Below are positions 8,866-17,298 of a DNA stretch of 64,000 bases, piece by piece; position 1 is the stretch's first letter; each line of letters begins with the position of its first letter. Origin of the DNA: an uncultured Oleiphilaceae bacterium (GTDB taxonomy: Bacteria > Pseudomonadota > Gammaproteobacteria > Pseudomonadales > Oleiphilaceae); NCBI GenBank assembly GCA_913060665.1, contig CAJXUY010000001.1:310001-374000 (forward strand), in the 5' to 3' direction. The position numbers were made by a program, and so were the translations under genes. The notes beneath the pieces are model-generated. The model did not search any database and was not told the origin of the DNA. It was given only the letters and a program-made list of their open reading frames with translations.

Positions 8866-8899
8866 TGGGCAATAAAAGTTAAAAGATATATAATTGCCC
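8866..8899 (+). promoter_or_regulatory. Promoter with overlapping inverted repeat before the TetR gene
   Basis: TGGGCA (8866-8871) and TATAAT (8889-8894) are 17 bp apart and form a plausible sigma-70 promoter. GGGCAAT (8867-8873) and ATTGCCC (8893-8899) form an exact 7-bp inverted repeat that covers both elements. This fits an autorepressor operator for the TetR protein that starts at 8926. Confidence 0.55.
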
Positions 8900-8925
8900 T
8901 GCTCTAATTCATAAAGGATATAAGG

Positions 8926-9555
8926 ATGATTAAAGAGAACTTAGGGAAGAGAGAGCTGAATCGCATAAACAACCGTCAAGCGATCATCTCTGCAGCAAGG
9001 GATTGTTTCAGTGAAAAGGGATACAGTCAAGTCACTGTCAGAGATATTATTCGACGTACCGGGCTAGCCTCAGGCACGTTTTATAATTACTTCGAAGATA
9101 AACAATCAATTTTTTCTGCATTACTATCGACCTATATCGAGAGACTGGGCTCGCACCTAGATGAGTTAAGAAAAAAATCAGTGTCACTTGAGTCTTTCAT
9201 TCATTCAACTTATTTAGCCGTATTCACTGCTATATCGGAAGACCCTGTTGTATACCAACTCGCACACACCAACAATCGAGTTATACGAGACCTATTTGGT
9301 GAAAGTGTTATTGGCACTAATATCGCGAAGCTCGAAAGAGATATTAATGACGCTATTCAACGAGGGGTGATTCCAGAAATTGACTCCACCCTTTTGTCTG
9401 CGGCATTTTTTGGAGTCGCCTATGAAATAGGGCTACGTGTCGCAAATACATCAATGCCTGATCCTAGGCTTGCGGCTAAATTCGCGACAAGCCTATTTAT
9501 GGGCGGCATTAAAGAAATTACGGCAACAACATTACAAGCTGATACTGATAGCTAG
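8926..9555 (+). CDS. TetR/AcrR family transcriptional regulator
   Basis: The 209-residue protein has an N-terminal TetR helix-turn-helix: AIISAARDCFSEKGYSQVTV followed by RDIIRRTGLASGTFYNYFEDKQSIF (about residues 19-63). The C-terminal part is helical and would form the ligand and dimer domain. The ligand and targets are unknown. The start has a good ribosome-binding site (AAAGGATATAAGG). Its own upstream region has an inverted repeat over the promoter, suggesting autoregulation. The gene is divergent from ttcA and convergent with the DUF547 gene, so no obvious target operon is attached. Confidence 0.9.
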   Translation: MIKENLGKRELNRINNRQAIISAARDCFSEKGYSQVTVRDIIRRTGLASGTFYNYFEDKQSIFSALLSTYIERLGSHLDELRKKSVSLESFIHSTYLAVFTAISEDPVVYQLAHTNNRVIRDLFGESVIGTNIAKLERDINDAIQRGVIPEIDSTLLSAAFFGVAYEIGLRVANTSMPDPRLAAKFATSLFMGGIKEITATTLQADTDS

Positions 9556-9566
9556 TATCAAAATAC

Positions 9567-9615
9567 AAAATTAACCTTTCATATTCCAACGATATCTATA
9601 TGAAAGGTTAATTTT
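9567..9615. terminator. Long perfect inverted repeat, probable bidirectional terminator
   Basis: Two exact 18-bp arms (9567-9584 and 9598-9615) are separated by 13 nt. The left arm begins AAAATTAACC and the right arm ends GGTTAATTTT, so each strand ends in a short T-run. It lies between the convergent TetR and DUF547 genes. Confidence 0.75.
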
Positions 9616-9629
9616 ACAGTTAGTCGTTT

Positions 9630-10445
9630 TCAGTTTTGATCGTTCAGCGCCCAATTATACTGATAATCTATACCCCCGGAATATGACTTTAACTGATGAT
9701 GATAAGAAGCTCCCTCTAAGTACTTCAATAAATGTTGCTTCAACGCCTCACTATCGCCAAAATCAACGGCATACCAATTATAAATTTCAGATAATACAAG
9801 CTTGCCCTCCTTAAACTCTACCCCTTTCGCAGAGTTGATAAAGGTTTGTGTCGCTCTTTCCAGCTGAACCTCAAGTTTAGAAGATTCAAACGCCTCCCAA
9901 TATAAATTTGGGCACCCTATACTAGCGCAGTTTAACGCGTAGTGGATTCGTTTATCTTTCCAGATAGGCCTGAGTATTCGGTGCTCTATGTCATTCAGTG
10001 TAATACTTTCACCCGATATCGTAATTACATCCTGATCCCACGGCCCAAAAGAGAAAAAACCTCCTAATTTAGTGATGCTTTTCACTGGATAATTATCTAA
10101 GATTACATCGACTGTAATGGCATTATATAGATTAACCCAGTAGACAAACTGCTCATCCCTGTTCAGCGATACTGGGTCAAGTTCACTGAGTTTCATAATA
10201 TAGTGTTTTAACATCCCGTGATCTAGTTTACTAACAGCTGAGTAGTTTACCAATCTCGTGGACGTTTTTGAGTCTACGCTGGATGCATACTTTGCCAGAA
10301 AATCGCTCCATTGCGTATGCAGGACCACAACATCGCTTCGTTCGTCGGACACATTCCATACCGCCCATAAGTCAGAGGTCGGAGCAGCGATGACTGCCTT
10401 CGTAAAAACGGACAATAAAATAGCAAACGAAAGAAATTTAGCCAT
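9630..10445 (-). CDS. DUF547 domain protein, exported
   Basis: The 271-residue product begins with a signal peptide (MAKFLSFAILLSVFTKAVIAAP, cleavage after about residue 21). The rest matches DUF547. Key segments are YWVNLYNAITVDVILDNYP, then SITLNDIEHRILRP, then the cysteine-containing HYALNCASIGCPNL. The Cys and His in this region resemble a transglutaminase/cysteine-protease-like arrangement, but the activity of DUF547 in bacteria is not established. I chose the ATG at 10445 because the signal peptide starts there; a GTG at 10478 would add 11 residues before it. It is divergent from the J-domain gene. Confidence 0.85.
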   Translation of the reverse strand: MAKFLSFAILLSVFTKAVIAAPTSDLWAVWNVSDERSDVVVLHTQWSDFLAKYASSVDSKTSTRLVNYSAVSKLDHGMLKHYIMKLSELDPVSLNRDEQFVYWVNLYNAITVDVILDNYPVKSITKLGGFFSFGPWDQDVITISGESITLNDIEHRILRPIWKDKRIHYALNCASIGCPNLYWEAFESSKLEVQLERATQTFINSAKGVEFKEGKLVLSEIYNWYAVDFGDSEALKQHLLKYLEGASYHHQLKSYSGGIDYQYNWALNDQN

Positions 10446-10506
10446 ACTTATAAATAATCCTTTTTGGGTTAGTCTCACACAACTTAAAGAGAGCTAATAT
10501 TTACCG

Positions 10507-11130
10507 ATGTTTGAATCAGAATATGAAGTTTCGACAACCTTTATAGAAGAACTGTGCAATACAGTCGAGGCTATTATCACTCAACCTGAACATCAGCCAA
10601 TATCTGAATATAAGCTTATTAAACTCCTACAGTCGGGACAGTACCATACTCTAAATGAGCTTAAGATGAACCAAACTGATCAGCTTTTTAAATTACACTT
10701 TTTGATATTTCATGTCCTTTACACTCTTCAAGAAAGTTTGCTTAACCAGAAAGTTGGACTTCTGGAAATCACACCGCTTCGAATCATTATCCAACCCATA
10801 CCACAAAACGACACATCACATACCACCATCAAACAACGTAATAAACTCGCAGAATACTATTTAGACATGAAAAATCTAGCTAACACTACCCCCCTAGAGA
10901 TTGAGCATCTTATCCTCTCGTTTTGGAAGTCCTTTCACAACCCTGACAGCCACCTAGAGTCACTAAAAATACTTGATTTAACGCCTCCAGTGTCATATGA
11001 CGAAATAAAAATACAATATAAACGGCTTGCGTCAAAACACCACCCGGACAAGGGTGGCTCCAAAGAAATGACCCAACAAATTAATCAAGCGATGGCAACG
11101 TTAAGTCAACGCTACAAAACAGTAGGTTAA
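10507..11130 (+). CDS. DnaJ-related protein with C-terminal J-domain
   Basis: This 207-residue cytosolic protein has an N-terminal all-helical region of about 150 residues matching the DNA-J-related family. It ends in a short J-domain (about 153-207) with the HPD motif at residues 179-181 in KRLASKHHPDKGGS. The HPD motif is what stimulates the Hsp70 ATPase, so a cochaperone role with DnaK is likely. The clients are unknown. Having the J-domain at the C-terminus is normal for this family. The next gene, a polysaccharide deacetylase, starts 10 bp later, so the two are probably cotranscribed. Confidence 0.85.
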   Translation: MFESEYEVSTTFIEELCNTVEAIITQPEHQPISEYKLIKLLQSGQYHTLNELKMNQTDQLFKLHFLIFHVLYTLQESLLNQKVGLLEITPLRIIIQPIPQNDTSHTTIKQRNKLAEYYLDMKNLANTTPLEIEHLILSFWKSFHNPDSHLESLKILDLTPPVSYDEIKIQYKRLASKHHPDKGGSKEMTQQINQAMATLSQRYKTVG

Positions 11131-11140
11131 TCTAACCATA

Positions 11141-12223
11141 ATGGCACATTCACCCTTATTAATACCAAAACCGATCATTAAAGCTATTATACTATCATTG
11201 CTGCTTTCCCATGCATTACTCGCTAAAGCCGCAGTAGTGCTACAATACCACCATATTAGTAACGATACGCCATTTAGCACAAGTACAGCCCCCGCACTTT
11301 TTAGACAACACATTAAATACTTAATTGATAACGAATTTAATATTTCCTCACTTCCAGACATTGTTAAAGCACTCCAAAGGGAGCAGCCCAGCCCCGAAAA
11401 AACCGTCGCTATTACCTTCGATGACGGATTTATCTCAGTCTATAGCCATGCTTTCCCCATATTAAAAGCACATAACATCCCTTTTACAATATTTATAAAT
11501 ACCGACCCAATACAAACGAAACGACCATCGCATCTATCGTGGGAGCAGTTGGAAGAAATGAAAGAGCATGGTGCAACCATTGCGAACCACACTCACGAAC
11601 ATAGCCACCTAATCTATTCAGGTGCCTATGCCACAAATAGTAGCAAAATGGCTAAAGATAAATGGCGAAAAGCATTTATCGATGAAGTCGAGTCCGCCCA
11701 AAAACTCATTAACAACAGACTTAACCAAGATATCAAACTATTCGCGTACCCATACGGTGAGTTTGATCAACGCTCAAACGAACTACTGGCAGAAATGGGT
11801 TATGTTGGTTTCGGGCAGCATTCAGGTGCAATAGGAGTGGGGATGAATTTACAAAGTTTGCCCCGCTACCCGGCGTCAAATAGTTACGGTAAATTCCCCC
11901 AAATCGAGACAAAACTGAACAGCATTGCGTTTGAGAATATTGAGTTTAAGCCAGTGTTTGGGATCATTTCAGATAAGGCTGAAAACCCACCAAAGCTTTA
12001 CATTCAAGGTGATAAATCGGCACTCAACAGCATTAACTGCTTTGGATCTTCTGTTGGAGAACTTCCTAAAACCAACATAGATATGACTACTCTGTTGATT
12101 AAATCTGAACATTCATTCAGCTCACGAAGATTTCGATATAACTGTACAGCGAAATCACCTACTACTGGGCATTTTATGTGGGCATCTATCCCCTGGGTCA
12201 ATTTAACCGAAGATAGACAATAA
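11141..12223 (+). CDS. Exported polysaccharide deacetylase (NodB homology, CE4)
   Basis: The 360-residue product has a signal peptide (hydrophobic stretch AIILSLLLSHALLAKA, cleavage near residue 30). The NodB domain follows, with the metal/catalytic motif TFDDGF (D94, D95), the second motif H150-x3-H154 in NHTHEHSH, and the FAYPYGEFD motif. CE4 enzymes remove N- or O-acetyl groups from polysaccharides or peptidoglycan. The beginning, VVLQYHHIS, is typical of the PgaB/IcaB-like branch. A C-terminal region of about 120 residues after the NodB domain is unassigned. It ends 17 bp from the convergent DUF4124 gene with no clear terminator between. Confidence 0.88.
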   Translation: MAHSPLLIPKPIIKAIILSLLLSHALLAKAAVVLQYHHISNDTPFSTSTAPALFRQHIKYLIDNEFNISSLPDIVKALQREQPSPEKTVAITFDDGFISVYSHAFPILKAHNIPFTIFINTDPIQTKRPSHLSWEQLEEMKEHGATIANHTHEHSHLIYSGAYATNSSKMAKDKWRKAFIDEVESAQKLINNRLNQDIKLFAYPYGEFDQRSNELLAEMGYVGFGQHSGAIGVGMNLQSLPRYPASNSYGKFPQIETKLNSIAFENIEFKPVFGIISDKAENPPKLYIQGDKSALNSINCFGSSVGELPKTNIDMTTLLIKSEHSFSSRRFRYNCTAKSPTTGHFMWASIPWVNLTEDRQ

Positions 12224-12240
12224 CTACGATCTCACTAACA

Positions 12241-13488
12241 TTAGTTCTTTAGGGCCTCAATCTCAAATGATCCTGTTTTTTGATTACTGAGTAGCACAAC
12301 TGTTTTGTTCTCGATCCGATTGCGAGCCTTTAGGCTCTCTTTGGTGGTGTTAATTAGCAAATATCGTTCATTTTCACGGCCATCAACCTCAAACATTCCT
12401 ATTAGGTATCCGTGCCGACGCCAGTTTTCGGGAACATACTCGAGTATCGGGTTACGAACTATTCGCAACACCTTAAACTTCTCATCCAGAAATACAATCT
12501 GGGGGAAAAACACTCCATTTTTGACACCGGTTTTACCACTGGTTTTTACAAATGTTTTTAGCTTCAGACTGTAATTTTCCTGTACAACTGGTAGCTCAAC
12601 CAATGCGAAAGGGCTTTTACCTTCCGAGAACAGGAAAGAATCAGCACTTTTATCAACTTCAATATATACTGAATCTTCAAAATCCAAAACACTAGGACTC
12701 TCTTTAGGAAGTTCAGCACAGCAACTTCTTGCAAAACTATGTATAAAATTATCCGCTTGGCCGTCAAAAAATAACTTCTGAGCAAAACTATCTATTTTTT
12801 GTGGTCTGCCTTTTAGACCACCGCGGGAATGATCAGTCCAGCGATACTCTTCATAAACACTATAAATGGACTCAATTTTTTCTTTTTTTGCTTTGGTTTC
12901 AGCATCTTTAGGCTTAACGGTAGAAGCCTTAGGCTGGTAAGGCGTATTTCTAACAATTCCTTGCTCATCTGTCCATGTGTAATATGGCAAATCGTTTTTA
13001 TCCCTTATATTGCCTTGCTGCAGTAGCACATCGCCGTCAATATAATCGTCTTCGTTTATCTCTACTTGTCGTGCCTCAGGCACATCGGATAGATCTAGCT
13101 GTTTTTCGTCTACCGGAGCACTAATAACGACGGATGAAACAGCAGGTATATCAGATACAGGCCCTTTCTCAATCAGTGCTGCCTCTGGTCGATCGAACTC
13201 GCTAACTGAAGTTAGAGACTTATCAGTATTTTCATTACCTTCATCCGAAGCACCCGTATGAGCCTTCTCATTATAATTTGAGATAGATCCCTTATCGTCA
13301 GCACTCTCAGGCTTAATTAACGGGTTGTTATCTTCAGGAATAACCGTGTGATGTACCCGGCCCTTTTCATCAACCCATGTAAAATACTTTTCAGCATTTA
13401 CGTCGGGGGAATAAAAAGGTGCAAGAACACCTATTATCAGGCCAACATAACAACTCAATATTTTTAAACTTAAAAAGTGACAATTCAT
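12241..13488 (-). CDS. DUF4124 protein with MalM-like C-terminal domain, exported
   Basis: The 415-residue product has a signal peptide (cleavage after about VNA, residue 32). Right after it comes a DUF4124 segment (KYFTWVDEKGRVHHT), and a second copy occurs later (PYYTWTDEQGIVRNTPY, about residues 164-180). Between them lies an acidic, low-complexity linker. The C-terminal 180 residues (from about 235) contain SCCAEL, then GKSPFALVELPV, PQIVFLDEKFKVLRIV and ERYLLINTT. This pattern resembles the MalM family of periplasmic proteins; the MalM link is my inference. The start overlaps the stop of the FadL-like gene by one base (TAATG), so the two are coupled. It is the last gene of the envelope operon. 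Confidence 0.75.
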   Translation of the reverse strand: MNCHFLSLKILSCYVGLIIGVLAPFYSPDVNAEKYFTWVDEKGRVHHTVIPEDNNPLIKPESADDKGSISNYNEKAHTGASDEGNENTDKSLTSVSEFDRPEAALIEKGPVSDIPAVSSVVISAPVDEKQLDLSDVPEARQVEINEDDYIDGDVLLQQGNIRDKNDLPYYTWTDEQGIVRNTPYQPKASTVKPKDAETKAKKEKIESIYSVYEEYRWTDHSRGGLKGRPQKIDSFAQKLFFDGQADNFIHSFARSCCAELPKESPSVLDFEDSVYIEVDKSADSFLFSEGKSPFALVELPVVQENYSLKLKTFVKTSGKTGVKNGVFFPQIVFLDEKFKVLRIVRNPILEYVPENWRRHGYLIGMFEVDGRENERYLLINTTKESLKARNRIENKTVVLLSNQKTGSFEIEALKN

Positions 13489-15116
13489 TAAAACTTTGTT
13501 CTAAATGAGAACCCTAGTGATGCAAATCGAAGTGATGTTTTAACATCGAGCCCTGCATACGGGTTATAAATTATGTTAGTGAGATTATCACAGTTCAAGT
13601 TACAACTCCCGTTGGCGGGAATATATTCTATCGATTGTAAATAAGAAACATGGAAGTCTACAACACTATCCTTGTCCCACTGGTAGCCTAAACCTGCCCC
13701 CCATAAAATGGAGTCTCCAAACACCCCTAATAAGCTCCTTTGATCATCAGGCGTGACAGAGTCTCGAACTTCAGCCCCAACCCTTAAGTCTAGACGAGAG
13801 GTAACGTGGTGCTCGAAACCTATACCTACGTTCCACTCATCCGTCCAGTTAAATGGCAGCGTTAAGGTATTCGAAGTTGCATTGTCAGGAGAAAGTATTT
13901 TGGCTGCCCCCAAAAATTCTAAATTCCGGTCAAATTGTAGGTGAAGGCCGTCAAAAGTACTCCAATCATAATAACCTACATCGGCATTTACGGTCAGTTT
14001 TGGGTGAAACTTAAGACTTATTCCCGTTTTAAAGTGCTGAGGGTACGTTAACTTAGATGAAACATTACCCGCTTCACGAGGCGCTCCAGAAGGAAGGCTT
14101 AAAATAGCAGCACTGATAGCGCCAATAATTGAGCCGTTAAGGCGTTGCCAAAAGCCAGACCAATCATCAGTGTAGTTAAGCTCGAACGTTCCCTTAAGAT
14201 TCATGTCCGATTCACTATAGTAGGATGCCCCCCAAGAAAACCAATCATTGGGTTCCCACATCACTCCTAATGAGTATGTAGGCGATATCGTTTCTTGAAG
14301 GTCAAGACTCATAGCCCCGACATCATCCCAAGGTCCAACGTTACCGCCACACAATGCGATAAAAGGTTGTAGCGGTTCATTTCCGCTTTCGCAGTTGAAT
14401 GCGTCCTGAAGTATTTCGGCAACCCCAAGTAACATATTGGGCGCACGCATCCATTGATCTGCGGCGATCGCTTGGTGAGAGAACTGGATCCCAGCCCCAA
14501 CAGACCACTCGTCATTGATTTCATAACCCACAGTAGGAGATAAGTACGTTACACGCTGCATAGCAGTCGCCTTGGGCATGTATTTACCTGGGTCACCCTC
14601 ATCGCGATAAAAACCGGCAAACATGGGTAGATAAAATGCGTTACCAAATGTGAATTTGGAGCCCGGCGCGTTGATAGAAAACCCCATAGTTGGCAAAACG
14701 CCCGGGCCTCTTGGTAGCTTTTGAAGGCCATACCCCGGAATATAAACGGCGACTGTGTTGGTATGACTATGACTATTGGCCACCCAGTCCTTTTGCTGCC
14801 CTGTCAGAGGGTCTATCGCGAGTCCATCTATACCGAATATCTCATACCCAGGAGGCGCAATAAAATCAGCATCTATATCCATGTAAGCATTCAATAAATT
14901 GAACTGAAACTGGCGCCCCTTAACCTTTGTCAACCCTGCTGGATTATATTGAATTGCAAATACACCAGGGGTATCGGCAGTAACGGCATTACCTAACGAC
15001 ATGGCCTTTGACGGCCCTGTCAAATTTGTAGTCATTTGAGCCATCGCAGGCATACTCAAACTACATAACGCTATAGCCTGCAATAGTGTGCAGCGATTAC
15101 GTTTAACACTGATCAT
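13488..15116 (-). CDS. OmpP1/FadL/TodX family outer-membrane transport protein
   Basis: The 542-residue product has a signal peptide ending in MPAMA. The family's N-terminal hatch signature is present: GPSKAMSLGNAVTADTPGVFAIQYNPAGLT with the NPA motif. The C-terminus ends in FRTKF, a terminal Phe recognised by the BAM complex. FadL-type 14-strand barrels import hydrophobic compounds by lateral diffusion. It is longer than E. coli FadL (446), with extra loop sequence around residues 215-250 that contains several Cys. The ATG at 15116 is preferred, with GAAGAGAAG upstream; a TTG two codons earlier is possible. It is the third gene of the C39-barrel-FadL-DUF4124 operon, so its substrate may not be fatty acid. 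Confidence 0.88.
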   Translation of the reverse strand: MISVKRNRCTLLQAIALCSLSMPAMAQMTTNLTGPSKAMSLGNAVTADTPGVFAIQYNPAGLTKVKGRQFQFNLLNAYMDIDADFIAPPGYEIFGIDGLAIDPLTGQQKDWVANSHSHTNTVAVYIPGYGLQKLPRGPGVLPTMGFSINAPGSKFTFGNAFYLPMFAGFYRDEGDPGKYMPKATAMQRVTYLSPTVGYEINDEWSVGAGIQFSHQAIAADQWMRAPNMLLGVAEILQDAFNCESGNEPLQPFIALCGGNVGPWDDVGAMSLDLQETISPTYSLGVMWEPNDWFSWGASYYSESDMNLKGTFELNYTDDWSGFWQRLNGSIIGAISAAILSLPSGAPREAGNVSSKLTYPQHFKTGISLKFHPKLTVNADVGYYDWSTFDGLHLQFDRNLEFLGAAKILSPDNATSNTLTLPFNWTDEWNVGIGFEHHVTSRLDLRVGAEVRDSVTPDDQRSLLGVFGDSILWGAGLGYQWDKDSVVDFHVSYLQSIEYIPANGSCNLNCDNLTNIIYNPYAGLDVKTSLRFASLGFSFRTKF

Positions 15117-15143
15117 TGGCAACTTCTCTTCCCAGTTTAATTA

Positions 15144-16157
15144 TTATTCATCCTTCAGCCCTGCTAAATTAATAGGCAAGGAGAAACCAATAAGGACGTC
15201 AGGGGAATCTTCTGTCAAACCAAAACCAACATTAGTATTAAGGATCGTCTTTTCACTAATTCGATTTCCTAAGGAGAAGTTTAGCAAGCTGCTAACCTGG
15301 TCCTGGGCTTTCGCAGCAGTACCATCGTTAAACGTTAGGGTTGTTTCATCTGAGTAGCTAATTTGAACCGACGCACTCAGAGAAGTGTCATAGGAGAGAG
15401 AGTAAGAATAACCACCGGATAAAGAAAGGCTAATTCCAGGTTGAACAGACGTTAATACTCTAGCACCTCGAACCTGATTCAAATCTTCTTGCTCAAAGTT
15501 ATAGGTCATACTTAAAGAGCCAAATAAAACAACAGGATCAATCACTTTCGATGTACTAACCCCCCCCGAAATAGAATAATAGCCACTACCAGATGAAAGC
15601 TGTCGGTTAACATCTATTTCATAAGGACTAACACCCGTTTTGGTTTTCAACGAACTAAACAGTGTTAGTGAAGGTTTTCCTGGTACATAAGCAAGAGGCT
15701 GCCACCTCAAAGTAAAACTAATATCACCAAGGTCCGTATTTGATAATTCATCCTGTGTATCGAATTTTGAAGACAGCGGAACACGCGTGCTAACCGTGAG
15801 GTTGTTTAACAAACCATAATCATACGAAAAAGAGTTAGTAAAGGTGTGGGTTGCAGCAGGCGTAACATCAAGATTTCTAACCGAACTGTTGACAATCTGA
15901 ATATCAAACCTCTGATCACCAAAGTAGCTATAATCGAAGCTATAGCTCATCGATTGCTTACCTTTCTTTAATAAGGAGTAATTTTTTTCAGCTGCCTGAA
16001 AAACCTCTTCCAATTGTTTAGCAGAGTCAGAGTCTCCATCTTGTTTTGTAAGAGCTTCCCTGGCTTTATCAACACTGGTTTTATCCTCAGCCCATGAAGC
16101 CGTTGGAGAAAGAATTGATACAAATAAGAAACAGCATGGTACTACCCAACGGTTCAT
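15144..16157 (-). CDS. Outer-membrane beta-barrel protein, FapF-like arrangement
   Basis: The 337-residue product has a signal peptide (MNRWVVPCCFLFVSILSPTASWA). A helical, charged stretch (about residues 28-68, DKAREALTKQ through EKNYSLLKKG) is followed by roughly 12 alternating beta strands rich in aromatic and Ser/Thr/Gly residues. This helix-plus-barrel plan and the neighbouring C39 peptidase recall FapF and FapD of the Pseudomonas functional amyloid exporter. Sequence-level homology is not proven here. The C-terminus (INLAGLKDE) lacks the usual terminal Phe, which is odd for a BAM substrate. It starts 53 bp after the peptidase gene and ends 27 bp before the FadL-like start. A general transporter role is the alternative. 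Confidence 0.7.
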   Translation of the reverse strand: MNRWVVPCCFLFVSILSPTASWAEDKTSVDKAREALTKQDGDSDSAKQLEEVFQAAEKNYSLLKKGKQSMSYSFDYSYFGDQRFDIQIVNSSVRNLDVTPAATHTFTNSFSYDYGLLNNLTVSTRVPLSSKFDTQDELSNTDLGDISFTLRWQPLAYVPGKPSLTLFSSLKTKTGVSPYEIDVNRQLSSGSGYYSISGGVSTSKVIDPVVLFGSLSMTYNFEQEDLNQVRGARVLTSVQPGISLSLSGGYSYSLSYDTSLSASVQISYSDETTLTFNDGTAAKAQDQVSSLLNFSLGNRISEKTILNTNVGFGLTEDSPDVLIGFSLPINLAGLKDE

Positions 16158-16210
16158 TCCTGATCCCTTTTTTTCAAAAATTAATTATAATAATGAGTGA
16201 ACTTGATGTT

Positions 16211-17011
16211 TTATTGTCTTCTGTAATGAAGGCGTTTCACTGTGTTATCTACGGAGCCGTCAGTGTTATTCTTTTGACGCTCTAGCTCATTCTGTATCTT
16301 ATGTTCAAGCGGTTCGTTAAAGTCAGGGAACTGCTGAAATGCAAGATACGTAATGGTTTGATCATCAATATATCGCAGGTCTTCCTCTCTCAACTCCAAT
16401 GCATCTATTGGTTTTGAGTTCCCCGGGAAGACCACGAAAAGTACATTTTGATCCCATTTCTCTTTAAATCGTTCAACGGTGAAAGTAATATTTCCCTGAG
16501 ATGGGTCCGCGATATAGACTCGTCCATCTTTTATGGTCCTAACCACTACGAAGTGTTTAAAACCTGCATGCTGAATCGGCACAATTGCAGGATGGTCAAG
16601 CTCAATAAGATCGTCAATCTCTGCCTTAAATCCCCCAGCAGGATAACCGAGGGCTGTAACAAGCCTTTTCATATCAAGCATTGAAAAACCACGACGCTCA
16701 ACTATACGTTCGCTTTCTCCGTAGTGAAGCAACCCTTCCATTACCTGCCTTTCCTGAAACTTACGCCCCAAATAAAATTCAAGTACTGTCGTTAGGGCAG
16801 CTGAGCCACAGCTATAGTCGTATGCCTGTCGAGTAATGTTACGGAACCTTAGCTCAGATAGTGGTTCGACTATGACTCGTTCCTGAATAAATGTTGACTC
16901 GTTATTAATAGAGCGTTCATACAAAACCAGTCCTTTTCTATGAGGTTCAATAACACTCGCCTCTTGAATCATGGTAAAGGCTAACACTGAGCCCACAAGT
17001 ACTAGAATCAT
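16211..17011 (-). CDS. Stand-alone C39 family cysteine peptidase, exported or membrane-anchored
   Basis: The 266-residue product begins with a short hydrophobic segment (ILVLVGSVLAFTMI), probably a signal peptide or anchor. The C39 domain follows, with oxyanion Gln62 and catalytic Cys68 in QAYDYSCGSAAL, His153 in GFKHFVVV, and Asp169 in YIADPSQGN. C39 peptidases normally cut double-glycine leaders as part of ABC exporters; here no ABC transporter domain is attached. FapD, in functional amyloid secretion, is a known stand-alone relative. It heads a four-gene envelope operon. No small leader-peptide substrate gene is evident next to it. A stretch of A/T-rich leader with AAGGA precedes the ATG. 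Confidence 0.85.
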   Translation of the reverse strand: MILVLVGSVLAFTMIQEASVIEPHRKGLVLYERSINNESTFIQERVIVEPLSELRFRNITRQAYDYSCGSAALTTVLEFYLGRKFQERQVMEGLLHYGESERIVERRGFSMLDMKRLVTALGYPAGGFKAEIDDLIELDHPAIVPIQHAGFKHFVVVRTIKDGRVYIADPSQGNITFTVERFKEKWDQNVLFVVFPGNSKPIDALELREEDLRYIDDQTITYLAFQQFPDFNEPLEHKIQNELERQKNNTDGSVDNTVKRLHYRRQ

Positions 17012-17252
17012 AAGATTCGAGAATCCTTTTTTTAAAAATTAGAAGTCAATTTTTTATTATATATTGAAGAGAACTACTCAATTGCCTTGGTAACTTGCTG
17101 TTACTTAAAGATACATTATTTCGATGAGTGTTAAAGATAACCAGTACACAAAACTATCTGGGGGGTACACACGTAACGTGAATGGCGTCTCGCTATTAGC
17201 AGTTTTAATCAGTTTAATTAAAAGAACTATAACAACACCTTTATAACATCAT

Positions 17253-17280
17253 AAAAAACGAGGCATACGCCTCGTTTTTT
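17253..17280. terminator. Rho-independent terminator after ppiD
   Basis: Perfect 12-bp arms AAAAAACGAGGC and GCCTCGTTTTTT flank a 4-nt loop. The A-run and T-run on opposite sides make it functional in both directions. It lies 18 bp beyond the ppiD stop on the minus strand. Confidence 0.9.
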
Positions 17281-17298
17281 ATACTCTTAGACAACCTA

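Noticed and set aside
16150-17045. Similar T-rich leaders before the C39 and barrel genes (near 16165 and 17027) as possible duplicated regulatory sites
   Set aside because: The resemblance is mostly a run of T and A with AAGGA-type ribosome-binding sequence; not specific enough.
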